A DNA stretch of 64,000 bases from Methylomonas rosea (GTDB lineage: Bacteria > Pseudomonadota > Gammaproteobacteria > Methylococcales > Methylomonadaceae): contig NZ_JANIBL010000011.1 of NCBI RefSeq assembly GCF_024505055.1, positions 24,452 to 88,451 on the forward strand. Reading direction: 5' to 3'. The translations under genes and the position numbers were made by a program. Every line of letters starts with the position of its first letter. Positions within the stretch are counted from its first letter, which is position 1. Shown here piece by piece: positions 24,269-33,636 of the stretch. The notes under the pieces were generated by a model that saw nothing but the letters and a program-made list of their open reading frames with translations, had not been told where the DNA came from and ran no database searches.

Positions 24269-25327
24269 TTACTCGTCGGCGGCGACTGGCGCGGGCTTGA
24301 GCTTCATGTCTTTATTCAGCCGTTGCAGGCGCTTGATCATTTCTTTTTTCATCTGTTCGCGGCCTATCGAGTGCTTCAGGCTACTGCCCATGCCCGCGAC
24401 TTGATCGGTGGAGCTGCGGATCGAATAAAACACCAGCGTGCCGTCTTTATACGGCAGGCCGCCGGCGACCACTTGGCTGGAGTTGTAGGAATGGCCGACG
24501 TAAAACTGCCGGGAAACCACAATCCCACCGCTTTCACCAATGGCAATGACACGATGATTAAGTACGGCGGTGGGCCGGTCTTCCACGCGCCGATTCAACC
24601 ACAAAAACTGTTCACTGGTATTAGTCGGCAATGTGGCAGGGTAGTTTAGCCAGGCTTGTTGCAATTCCGGAAAGTAACGCGCCCAGGCTTTGCTGTTCAC
24701 GGCGTCGTTCCGCAGTTCCGCGGCCGGGTCGGCTGTGCCGCCGTCGCGGCTGTATGGGGCTATGCCGGCCAAGCCACTTTTTTTATAGGCTTGCAGGCGT
24801 TGCAGTAAAAGTTCTCGGTACTTTTGGTTGGCGGTTTTCAGCAGGGTTTTGTTGTCGGCATCTTCCAGTCCGGCTTGCAGACTTTTCAAACTGTCCAGTT
24901 CGGCTTTGGATAGATTGAAATCGTCGCCCGGCTCCGCTTCCAGAAAGGCCTTAGCTTCGTCCAAATGCTTTTCGGTAAAAGCAAACTTCTTAAAACTGTC
25001 GACGCTGGCGTTATCGCCCAGCATGCCGGTGGCGATGATGTCGCTCTCGCCGGCGTTGAGTTTGCCCTTTTTGATGTAATCGGCCAGCCGCGGCAAACCT
25101 ACCGGCATGATCATCGCTACGCCAATAGCCAGTTCTTTTTGACTGGTTTCGCTGACGTCATAACCGATGATTTCGCCGCGTTCCAGTTGCGGGATTTGCG
25201 CGGCACTGATGCCGAAGTTCTGTAGCGCTTGCTGTGGGCTAGGGGCGTCTTGAGCGCATGCCGGTTGGTAAAATAGCGCGGCGGCACTTAGTAACATGAT
25301 GGGGAAGGAAGGTTTGTCTATCAGCAT
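24269..25327 (-). CDS. Exported protein of unknown function
   Basis: A 352-residue protein with a signal peptide (about residues 1-25, hydrophobic IMLLSAAALFY, cleavage near ACA-QD). The mature part is rich in helices in the middle (about 100-190, many Lys, Leu, Glu) and more strand-like later (RPTAVLNHRVIAIGESGGIVVSRQFYVGHSYNSSQ). I recognise no catalytic motif. The block ending QFYVGHSYNSSQVVAGGLPYKDG is probably conserved in relatives. It stands alone between ppa and the large GGDEF/EAL gene, all on the minus strand with gaps of more than 100 bases. Confidence 0.7.
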   Translation of the reverse strand: MLIDKPSFPIMLLSAAALFYQPACAQDAPSPQQALQNFGISAAQIPQLERGEIIGYDVSETSQKELAIGVAMIMPVGLPRLADYIKKGKLNAGESDIIATGMLGDNASVDSFKKFAFTEKHLDEAKAFLEAEPGDDFNLSKAELDSLKSLQAGLEDADNKTLLKTANQKYRELLLQRLQAYKKSGLAGIAPYSRDGGTADPAAELRNDAVNSKAWARYFPELQQAWLNYPATLPTNTSEQFLWLNRRVEDRPTAVLNHRVIAIGESGGIVVSRQFYVGHSYNSSQVVAGGLPYKDGTLVFYSIRSSTDQVAGMGSSLKHSIGREQMKKEMIKRLQRLNKDMKLKPAPVAADE

Positions 25328-25433
25328 AAAAACTCCGTTTCAATATAGGTATTCTGATAAAAAGTATGAGGCTTCGGCCGAAGATTGCCGAACGCATTCA
25401 TTCTAAAAACTAGTGTGTATCGCCGCGCGCCGT

Positions 25434-28400
25434 TTATTTGTCCGAACCGAACAATTTGGAAATACTGGAATCGCCGCGTCCGGCTGGTTTTGCCGGCGTT
25501 GGTGCGGGTGCTGGCGGTGGTGTCCGTCGTTGATCTTCCGCGTCGAACAGCCGCGTAAATTCAGAAGCAGGCAGCGGTTTGGAAAACAGATAGCCTTGGC
25601 CATAATCGCAACTGGCGGCAGTTAGCAATTCCAGTTGTTGCGGGGTTTCGATGCCTTCGGCTATCACTTTTAAGCCCAGTTTATGCGCCATCACAATAAT
25701 CGCTTCGCACAGCGCCAGGTCGCTGGAATCGGCTTCCAGATTGCGTACAAAGCTTTGGTCGATCTTCAGATAATCGATGTCGAATTTTTTTAGATAAGAC
25801 AAGGATGAATAGCCGGTACCAAAATCGTCGATAGCCACTTGGATGCCGGCATCGCGGTAGGCGTATAAATGGTCGCGGACGATATTATCGGCATCCAGCA
25901 ACAGGCTTTCGGTAATTTCGATGACGACGCATTGCCCGGATAAGCCTAGTTCATGCAAGTAGTCTATCCATTTGCTGTCGCCCAGATTGCTGCGCGTAAA
26001 TTGTACCGGCGACTTGTTAATACCCATTTGTAAATCCGGGCGATATTGGCCGCGCCACTCGGCAACCTGTTTTGCTGCCACGCGAAATACCCAATCGCCA
26101 ATATCGACTATCAGTCCGGTCTCTTCGGCCAAAGGAATAAATTCCGCCGGGCTGATCATGCCGCGCGTCGGATGTTGCCAGCGGATCAGCGCTTCGGTTT
26201 TATGCATTCTGCCGTTGCTCAGTTCGATTATCGGTTGATAGAACAGGCAAAATTCTTGATTGGCCAACGCTTGGCGCAGGTCGCTGGTCAAGCGCATGCG
26301 GTTTTGCGCGGTTTGCTCCATTTCGCTGGTAAAGAAATTGTAACGGTTGCGGCCTTGTTGCTTGGCGGAATACATGGCCTGATCGGCGTTCTTGATCAAT
26401 TGTTCGGCTTCCAGTGCGTCTTGCGGATAGAAGGTAATGCCGATGCTGACCGAGATGTAGGCCAGTTCCTCGCCCAAACGAAACGGTTCGGCAAGTTGGT
26501 GCAAAATGCCTTGCGCGACTCGGTCTATATTGGTTTCCGAGTCCAATTCACCCAGAATGATGGTGAACTCGTCGCCGCCCAGCCGGGCCACCGTATCGAC
26601 ATTACGCACGCAAGCCAAAATGCGCCGCGCGGTCTCCTGCAACAAAATGTCGCCCATGCCGTGACCCAGGGTGTCGTTGATTTCCTTGAAGCGGTCCAGA
26701 TCCAGCAGCATCACCGCCAAGCTGTTTTTGTCGCGGTGGGCTTTTTTGATTTCCTGATTCAAGCGGTCCTGGAACATGCGCCGGTTAGCCAGGTCGGTGA
26801 GCGGGTCGAAATTGGCTTGGCGCCAGATGGTTTGTTCGACGTGTTTTTGCTCGGTAATTTCCGAGAACATCGCCACGCGGCGTTCTACTTCGCCGCGTTC
26901 GCCGTAGATGGTATTGATCACCAGCCACTCGTGGTAAATGTCGCCGTTTTTGCGTTTATTCCAGATTTCGCCTTGCCAGTGGCCGGTTTGTGACAGTGAG
27001 TGCCACATGGTTTGATAAAAGTCCGGATCGTGGCGGCCCGATTTTAGAATGTCGGTGGAATGGCCTATCGCGTCTTCCGCGCTATAGCCGGTCAGGCGGG
27101 TAAATGCCTCGTTGATCGCAATGATGCGATTATCGGCATCGGCGACCATTACCGCTTCACCGATAGCCTGATAAATCATGGCCATCAACTGCATTTCGTG
27201 CTCAAGGCGTTTACGTTCACTGATGTCCAGCACCGAGACGATAATGTAACGCCGGTTGTCTATATCGATAGGCGTCAAACTGATTTCCACCGGAAATTCC
27301 GCGCCGTCGCCGCGTATTGCGGTTAGCGAGCGGCTGGCGCTCATCGGCCGGGCTTTGTTTTCCTGTAAAAATTGCGCGCGCTGCTCAGGGTGTTTAGCGC
27401 GGGCCCGCTCCGGCACCAGTGCATCGACAGTCAGGCCTATCAACTCATCCAGCGCATAGACAAATACTTTCGCAGCGGGCGGGTTGGCGAGTTTGATAAT
27501 GCCGTTTTCTCCGACTAAAAGCGTGGCTTCCGGCGAACCATCCACAATCTTGGATAATTGCAGCCATTGCAATTGCTTGCGTTCGGTAATATCGGTTTGG
27601 GTACCGATCATCCGCAAGGCCTTGTCCTGGGCATCGCGACTGATCACCAGGCCGCGCGTCAGAATCCAGCGCCATTGCTTATCGCCATGTTTGACTCGGT
27701 GTTCGTTACTGAAGCGCGCGCTGCGATTTTCCAGATGGGCCTGCAAGTCGGCCATCATTCTGGCGCTGTCTTCCGGGTGTATCGTGGCTTCCCAATTGCG
27801 GTAATCGTTGTCTCTGTCTTGTTCGCTAAAGTTCAGAATTTCCATACAGCGCGGCGACAAAAACACTTTACCGTTGGTCAAATCCCAATCCCAGACGCCG
27901 TCACCGCCGCTTTCCAACGCAAATTTCCAGCGCAATTCGCTTTCTTGCAATAGTTTTTCCGATTGCTTGCGTTCGCTGATGTCGGTGGAAATGCCGCACA
28001 CCGCATAGATTTCGCCTTGCGCATTGCGTAGCGGAAACTTATGCGACAAATACGTGTGAATTTTACCGTCTTGATGGGTGAGTTTTTCTTCGAATATCTG
28101 CGCCTGGCCGCTATTGACGACCTGTAAGTCGTTTTCCCAGAGTAGTTTGGTGTCGTCGCCCGGAAATAAATCGATATCCCGCTTGCCTCTGACGGTCTCG
28201 TTATCCACCGCGAACAGTTTTTCAAATTGGCGGTTGATCAGCTGATATTGGCCTTGCAGGTCTTTGCTGTAAATCACCGTGGGCGTATTGTCCAGAATGC
28301 TTTGAAAGCGTAATTCGCTGACCGACAGGGATTTGCCGAACTCGATGTTTAAGGATTCGTCCTTGACCAGTTCGATAACGCCGACAATACGGTCCTGGTC

Positions 28401-29615
28401 GTCACGTAAGGGCATTTGCATCGAACTGATCCAGCGGCCGTTGCCGGAGGTAAATGGGGTCTGATAGACCGTTTCGCCTGTCAATGCCTTTTGAATGCCT
28501 CCAGGAATCGGCGTTTGCGCCAGCCAGGGAAATAATTCAATCGGTGTTTTCCCCAGGCAAGCGGCTTGCGGCCGTCCCGTCAGGGTTTCCATAAAACGAT
28601 TCCAGAGTTCGATACGGCCATGCAGATCGTAAACAATCACGCCTTCCTGGACCGAACGCAGAATGTGTTTGTTGAAATCGCCGAGGGCTTTGCTGAATTG
28701 TTCGGATCGCTGGTACCGCTCTATGGCCAGCGCCAGGGAAACACCGACGCTGGATAGCACCAGCAAAAATGACCATTGCAGCAATAAGCCGGTTTCACTG
28801 CTGTCGGCTGCAAAAAATCCTACCTGAAAAATCGCGCCGAACATGCTTTGCAGCATCACCATGACTATCAATAACAAGGTGCCGTGTAAGCCAAAATGCA
28901 TGGCGCCATAAACCAGAAAAGCGAACATATAAAAGGCTTTGCCGTATTCTCCTAGATCCAGCGGCCACGCCAAGAAAATGATTTGCCCCGCCAGAAACGC
29001 TGTGGAGGCATAAAGAAATGCCCGGCAGACTTGTAGCAGGCTCCAGTTAAAACTTGGCGGTTGCCGCCAGACCAGGATAAGGGGGGTGACAATCGCGATA
29101 CCCAATACGTCGCCCATCCACCAATGTGCGAAGTTGGCTGTCCATTGCGGCGGCATTATTACCTCGAAATGCAATAGAGCGAAGGACCCCGTGGTTGCCG
29201 CCACTACCGACGCCAAGGCGCCGACGAACAATGTGCGCAAGTAGTCTTGCGGTTGTTGCAGTTTGCGAATATTGCCGAGCAAATAGCTGCCGGTTAGCGC
29301 TGCAAGGCTATTGCCGCAAGCGATAGGCAACGCCTGTTGCAAGGGATTGCCCGCCCATAGATTGCCGAGCAAAGCGCCGAGGAACACGCCGGGCCAGAAT
29401 TTTTTGCCGCCTAACAACAAGGCCGCCAACGCAATGCCGGAGGGTGGCCAGATGATGGAAACGACGTGATTGGCGGCGAAAAACATCAGCACCAGTTTGG
29501 CAACGACTGCATAAGCAACCGCGAGGCCAATAAGCCGGACTAGTTCTGCATTGGAAAAGGTCGAGAATCGGCGCAAGAGATTACCTTGATTTATTGAAAG
29601 CTTACGAATAGACAA
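25434..29615 (-). CDS. MASE1-PAS-GGDEF-EAL c-di-GMP signalling protein
   Basis: A 1393-residue inner-membrane protein. The first 300 residues are a MASE1 sensor with about eight membrane helices. Five PAS domains follow (about 310-930; starts near SVQEGVIVYD, DNTPTVIYSK, GGDGVWDWD, GSPEATLLV and AIGEAVMVAD). The cyclase domain has GGDEF with an I-site RNVD five residues upstream. The phosphodiesterase domain has EALIRW and DDFGTGYSS, so both activities may be present and their balance set by the sensors. A Pro-rich tail (PPPAPAPTPAKPAG) ends the protein. It is transcribed alone. The signal is unknown. Confidence 0.92.
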   Translation of the reverse strand: MSIRKLSINQGNLLRRFSTFSNAELVRLIGLAVAYAVVAKLVLMFFAANHVVSIIWPPSGIALAALLLGGKKFWPGVFLGALLGNLWAGNPLQQALPIACGNSLAALTGSYLLGNIRKLQQPQDYLRTLFVGALASVVAATTGSFALLHFEVIMPPQWTANFAHWWMGDVLGIAIVTPLILVWRQPPSFNWSLLQVCRAFLYASTAFLAGQIIFLAWPLDLGEYGKAFYMFAFLVYGAMHFGLHGTLLLIVMVMLQSMFGAIFQVGFFAADSSETGLLLQWSFLLVLSSVGVSLALAIERYQRSEQFSKALGDFNKHILRSVQEGVIVYDLHGRIELWNRFMETLTGRPQAACLGKTPIELFPWLAQTPIPGGIQKALTGETVYQTPFTSGNGRWISSMQMPLRDDQDRIVGVIELVKDESLNIEFGKSLSVSELRFQSILDNTPTVIYSKDLQGQYQLINRQFEKLFAVDNETVRGKRDIDLFPGDDTKLLWENDLQVVNSGQAQIFEEKLTHQDGKIHTYLSHKFPLRNAQGEIYAVCGISTDISERKQSEKLLQESELRWKFALESGGDGVWDWDLTNGKVFLSPRCMEILNFSEQDRDNDYRNWEATIHPEDSARMMADLQAHLENRSARFSNEHRVKHGDKQWRWILTRGLVISRDAQDKALRMIGTQTDITERKQLQWLQLSKIVDGSPEATLLVGENGIIKLANPPAAKVFVYALDELIGLTVDALVPERARAKHPEQRAQFLQENKARPMSASRSLTAIRGDGAEFPVEISLTPIDIDNRRYIIVSVLDISERKRLEHEMQLMAMIYQAIGEAVMVADADNRIIAINEAFTRLTGYSAEDAIGHSTDILKSGRHDPDFYQTMWHSLSQTGHWQGEIWNKRKNGDIYHEWLVINTIYGERGEVERRVAMFSEITEQKHVEQTIWRQANFDPLTDLANRRMFQDRLNQEIKKAHRDKNSLAVMLLDLDRFKEINDTLGHGMGDILLQETARRILACVRNVDTVARLGGDEFTIILGELDSETNIDRVAQGILHQLAEPFRLGEELAYISVSIGITFYPQDALEAEQLIKNADQAMYSAKQQGRNRYNFFTSEMEQTAQNRMRLTSDLRQALANQEFCLFYQPIIELSNGRMHKTEALIRWQHPTRGMISPAEFIPLAEETGLIVDIGDWVFRVAAKQVAEWRGQYRPDLQMGINKSPVQFTRSNLGDSKWIDYLHELGLSGQCVVIEITESLLLDADNIVRDHLYAYRDAGIQVAIDDFGTGYSSLSYLKKFDIDYLKIDQSFVRNLEADSSDLALCEAIIVMAHKLGLKVIAEGIETPQQLELLTAASCDYGQGYLFSKPLPASEFTRLFDAEDQRRTPPPAPAPTPAKPAGRGDSSISKLFGSDK

Positions 29616-29741
29616 ACAAAATATCTCGGTTTATCTCACGAAATGCAAGGTTTTGTCACGGGCTAAGTGCTGGGATTTTGGCGCATTCCTAACGGATGAA
29701 AGGTGGCTTTGTGCCGGTGATTCACCAGCGCCGGTTTGTGT

Positions 29742-30623
29742 TTAGACGCCCAAATTTTCAACTTCCACCGCCACTTTCAATTCGTGGTTCTGTCCGCCGA
29801 AAATCACTCCTTTCAACGGCGTGACATCGCTATAATCGCGGCCCCAGGCGACGATGATGTGCCGGTCGCCCGGCAATTGATTGTTGGTGGGGTCGAAATC
29901 CATCCAGCCCAGGTCGGGTAAGTACACGGAGAACCAGGCATGCGAAGCGTCGGCGCCTACCAGTTTTTTCTTGCCGGGCGGCGGCAGGGTTTCGATATAG
30001 CCGCTGACATAGCGGGCCGCCAGGCCTTGCGAACGGATGCAGCCTATGGCCAGATGGGCGAAATCCTGACAGACGCCGCGCCGATGTTGCAGGACGGTGG
30101 TCAGCGGGGTAGCCAGATTGGTAAATTCCGGATCGAAGGTGAAGTCGCGGTGGATACGTTGCATCAAATCGTGTATCGCTTCAATCAGTGCCTTGCCGGG
30201 TGTGAAGGACGCTTGCGCATAGCCGGCCAGTTCCGCATCGGCGGAGACGAACGGCGAATCCAGCGCAAATTGCCGGGCCTCCAGGAGCGGCTCACTCCTG
30301 TCGTTCCAGAGTGCTTCCCTGACCAATTCCCAGCTCATGCCGTGACTAAAGTCCAACTGCACCGGTTGCGGAAAAATCTGCACTTCGCTGCTGGCGGTGA
30401 CTACAAACTCCCGATGCGGCTCGCGGATCGAAAACCAGGCGACTTGATTGCCGAAAAAATCGGTACGGGTCCGATAGTCGCAAGGCAAGGGGGTGATTTT
30501 CAGCTGCGAGCTGAGTAATTGTTGGTTCGGACAAGGACGCGGCTGCATCCTGACTTCGTTGTAGGACAAGCCCACGGCTTGTTGGTAACGGTAGGTAGTG
30601 GTATGGGTAACCCGATAACGCAT
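29742..30623 (-). CDS. Transglutaminase-like cysteine protease family protein
   Basis: A 293-residue cytoplasmic protein with an N-terminal bacterial transglutaminase-associated beta domain (RYRVTHTTTYRY) and a transglutaminase-like core. The catalytic triad is visible: Cys in GVCQDFAH, His in DASHAWF and Asp in DFDPTNN. The gene lies 10 bases behind the fused ATP-grasp/alpha-E gene, in the order known from amidoligase operons, where it is thought to cleave or transfer peptide-like bonds made by the ATP-grasp enzyme. Substrates are unknown. Confidence 0.88.
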   Translation of the reverse strand: MRYRVTHTTTYRYQQAVGLSYNEVRMQPRPCPNQQLLSSQLKITPLPCDYRTRTDFFGNQVAWFSIREPHREFVVTASSEVQIFPQPVQLDFSHGMSWELVREALWNDRSEPLLEARQFALDSPFVSADAELAGYAQASFTPGKALIEAIHDLMQRIHRDFTFDPEFTNLATPLTTVLQHRRGVCQDFAHLAIGCIRSQGLAARYVSGYIETLPPPGKKKLVGADASHAWFSVYLPDLGWMDFDPTNNQLPGDRHIIVAWGRDYSDVTPLKGVIFGGQNHELKVAVEVENLGV

Positions 30624-30633
30624 GGTGACTCCC

Positions 30634-33168
30634 TTAGGACAGCGATTGCGGCGCGTCCCCGTGGCGGAAATAATTGGCGGTCAAGGTATCGGACAGCGCG
30701 GCCAGCAGTGCGTAAATCTTGCTGAGTTGTTGGTCCAAGGCCTCGCGAATGCCGGCTTCCGACACGCTCAACAAGTCTTCGATGTTGGCGATATTTAGAA
30801 TGCAGCTTGCCTCTAATAATAGCCGTTCTTCGGCGCTTATCCGACGGGTGCTGGGTTCGCGCGGCAGTTTGCCGACATGTTCCTGCAAGCGGGCGATTTG
30901 ATAGGCCAGTGAGCGGGGGTTGTTCGGGTCCATCAGCAGCAATTCCAGAAAGGAGGCCAACTCCAGATTGCTGCGGTAATGCTGGCGATAGCAAATCAGG
31001 TTGTCGCTGGTATCCAGTAAGGATTCTATCAAGCGCGTTTCCGTCGCTTCGCTTTGCGGCATGGCAAATGCGGTTCTCAACACCGAAACCAGTTGCAAAC
31101 CGCGCTCCAGGCGCCGGCCGATGTCCAGAAACAGCCAGCCGTTGCCGCGCGTCATGCTTTCCATTACCAGGCCGCTGAACGCTGAGAGCGTGGTGATCAG
31201 CTGGTCCATTTGTTCCTGCATCGACCACAAGCCGGTTTTACCCAGGCGGCGCGCCTCGGAAACCTGTTCCTCGATTTCGTCGATTACCCGCCAGGTATCG
31301 GAAGACCATAAATCGCGCACCGCATAGCCGGATTGGGTCATCCTGTTTACCGTGTTGGCCAGGCTGCCCGCTCGGCTTTCGTCGACTACTATCGCCAGTA
31401 ATTCGGCTTCGGGTGCTTGCAGTAAGCCCTCGTTATCCTCGGCAAAAAAGCCGGGGTAGGTGCCGGTCATGCTGGTGACGCAACGCAGCAGGGTTTCCAG
31501 GCTGAGCTGATAGTCAAGGCTGTCGCGATCAGGATTGCTGAACAATTTTTTGATAGTGGCGCGTAATAAACGTACGCCGCCTTCCGCGCGTTCCGCGTTG
31601 CGGCCCACCCAGAAAATATTGTCCGCCGCGCGGCTGGGTAAAGCATTGCCGTGGCCGGTCAGGCCGCCGCCGCTGCGCTTGCTTGGAATGGCCGGATGCT
31701 GCGGTTCGGTGGCAACCACCCAGGTATCTTTACTGATGCCGCCGGTTTGGTTGGTGATCATCATATTGCCGTACTGCGGCGCGCTACGGCTCAAGCCGCC
31801 CGGCATCAGGGTATAACCGTCAGCCCGCGCCACCATGAAACAGCGCAATAGGGTTTGGCGGGGTTCGTAGCCACCGGACACCATCGCCGGTACGGTGGAG
31901 AAGCTTTCGTACTCCTGGCCGACGTAAAGCGCGGGCCGGGCCTTGATGCGTGCGCGCCAGTCCGCGAGTTGCACGCGGCTGAGTTGATGGCCGAACACCG
32001 AGTGTTCGCCGGGCTTGCGGTAGATGGGTTTGATGACCAGGCGTTCCAGATTGGCGAGTACGTAATTTAATTCGCGAGCCTGACCGCACCACCAGGTGGC
32101 AATCGAATTTAATTTCAAGGTTTGTCCCAGGAAATATTTGGCAATACCGGGCAGGAAGGGCATGATGCCGGGGTTTTCCAGCACGCCGCTACCGAGCGGA
32201 TTGGCAATCGCTACATTCCCACGTCTGACCACTTCCAATAGGCCGGGGACGCCGAGCCGCGAATCTTCGCGCAGCTCCAGGGGGTCGCAGTAATTGTCGT
32301 CCACCCGGCGCAGAATGACGTCCACCCGCTGCAAGCCGACCAGCGATTTCAACCAGACATAGCCATCGCGAATGGTCAGGTCGTCGCCTTGCACTAAGGG
32401 GTAGCCCAGATAGGAGGCCAGATAGGCGTGTTCGAAGAAGGTTTCGTTCAGCGGGCCGGGGGTGAGTACCACGACGCGCGGCGTGTCGGCGTCGCCGGGG
32501 GCGATCGCATTCAGACCGGCGCGCAGAGACTGGAAGAAGCGCGCCAGGCGGTGTACATGAGTATCGCGGAATAGGCTGGGCAAGACCCGCGACATAGCCA
32601 AACGGTTCTCCAGTGCGTAGCCGGCACCGGACGGCGCTTGAGTGCGGTCGCCCAGTACCCACATTTTTTTATCCGGGCCGCGAGCCAGGTCGGCGGCGCA
32701 TAGCACCAGCTGATGTTGGCCGGGCAAGCGCACTTGATCGCAAACCCGCAGGAAACCGCCGTGGTTATAAATCAGCTCCAAGGGCAGCAGGTTTTTCTTG
32801 ATGAGCTGACGCGGGCCGTACAGGTCGGCCAAAATCAGGTTCAACAGTTCGGCGCGTTGCAGTAGTCCGGCCTCGATGTCGAACCATTCGTCGCCGGAAA
32901 GCAGTAGCGGTATTGGGTCGAGTTGCCAGGGGCGGTTGATACCATCCGGGTCGCCGTAGACGTTATAGGTGACGCCGTTTTCGCGCAGCAGCTTCAGCGC
33001 TTCCTGATGGCGTTGACCCACTTCGCGGGGGCCGAGCTGTTGCAATGCCTGCATCAGGTGGGCCCAATGCGGTCTAACCCGGCCGGTCTCGTCCAGCATT
33101 TCGTCGTGGATGCCCTTGTCGAGGCGGTATCCAGGCGCGAAAGCTTCTGGTGTGCTTAAGGTTTTCAT
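30634..33168 (-). CDS. Circularly permuted ATP-grasp / alpha-E fusion protein
   Basis: An 844-residue fusion. Residues about 1-490 are a circularly permuted ATP-grasp domain of the type expected to form amide bonds between amino acids or peptides (VLTPGPLNETFFEHA, VDVILRRVDD, LVIKPIYRKPG). Residues about 515-840 are an alpha-E domain, an all-helical partner (NIFWVGRNAERAEGG, LDTSDNLICYRQHY). The plus-strand locus 33637-36052 has the same two modules as separate genes. It is the first gene of a two-gene operon with the transglutaminase. The family is linked to Anbu by gene neighbourhood in other genomes. The product is unknown. Confidence 0.88.
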   Translation of the reverse strand: MKTLSTPEAFAPGYRLDKGIHDEMLDETGRVRPHWAHLMQALQQLGPREVGQRHQEALKLLRENGVTYNVYGDPDGINRPWQLDPIPLLLSGDEWFDIEAGLLQRAELLNLILADLYGPRQLIKKNLLPLELIYNHGGFLRVCDQVRLPGQHQLVLCAADLARGPDKKMWVLGDRTQAPSGAGYALENRLAMSRVLPSLFRDTHVHRLARFFQSLRAGLNAIAPGDADTPRVVVLTPGPLNETFFEHAYLASYLGYPLVQGDDLTIRDGYVWLKSLVGLQRVDVILRRVDDNYCDPLELREDSRLGVPGLLEVVRRGNVAIANPLGSGVLENPGIMPFLPGIAKYFLGQTLKLNSIATWWCGQARELNYVLANLERLVIKPIYRKPGEHSVFGHQLSRVQLADWRARIKARPALYVGQEYESFSTVPAMVSGGYEPRQTLLRCFMVARADGYTLMPGGLSRSAPQYGNMMITNQTGGISKDTWVVATEPQHPAIPSKRSGGGLTGHGNALPSRAADNIFWVGRNAERAEGGVRLLRATIKKLFSNPDRDSLDYQLSLETLLRCVTSMTGTYPGFFAEDNEGLLQAPEAELLAIVVDESRAGSLANTVNRMTQSGYAVRDLWSSDTWRVIDEIEEQVSEARRLGKTGLWSMQEQMDQLITTLSAFSGLVMESMTRGNGWLFLDIGRRLERGLQLVSVLRTAFAMPQSEATETRLIESLLDTSDNLICYRQHYRSNLELASFLELLLMDPNNPRSLAYQIARLQEHVGKLPREPSTRRISAEERLLLEASCILNIANIEDLLSVSEAGIREALDQQLSKIYALLAALSDTLTANYFRHGDAPQSLS

Positions 33169-33636
33169 AGCTTTAGTTTGCCGGTTTACCGGGTATTGCG
33201 CAATTTATCAAAGCCGATCTCGTTTATTTATAGTTTCCAAGCCGGATTTTTCGCGCCGATGCCGATTCTGACGAGACTTTGGATTGATGCGTAGTCCAAG
33301 AAACCCGCAAGAAACATGCCGTTACGTTCAGGAATAGCCGAGAGCATTGTTGACCGCGTGGATTAGGTCGCTCTGCCTAGAATAGCCCAATATAAAGCAT
33401 TGGTTTGATTCAAGCTTCTGAACTAAAGGGTATTTCCAAGTGCTAAGACAAGATAAGTCGGTCGTATTCGAGCAAGTAATAGCCGGAGGCGCTTAGATTG
33501 TTCACAACTTGGCACTGCTATTGCTTTATTTCAATTAACGCATTAGAACCGGTTTGCGTTGAAATGGTGCGGCAGTTTTTGCACCAACTCTGCGCGGACT
33601 CGCACCATAAAAGCAACGTTCACGGATGTATACAGC
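33169..33636. other. Divergent intergenic region between the two ATP-grasp loci
   Basis: This 468-base non-coding gap holds the promoters for both the fused (minus) and split (plus) ATP-grasp loci. An AT-rich part lies around 33400-33550. I see no gene and no clear palindrome or terminator. A shared control region would allow joint expression. Confidence 0.5.

Noticed and set aside
26046..26993. 315-codon plus-strand frame
   Set aside because: Antisense to the GGDEF/EAL region of the 1393-residue protein; no independent features.
30500..31228. 242-codon minus-strand frame
   Set aside because: Overlaps the transglutaminase and the ATP-grasp/alpha-E fusion in another frame; both of those are well supported.
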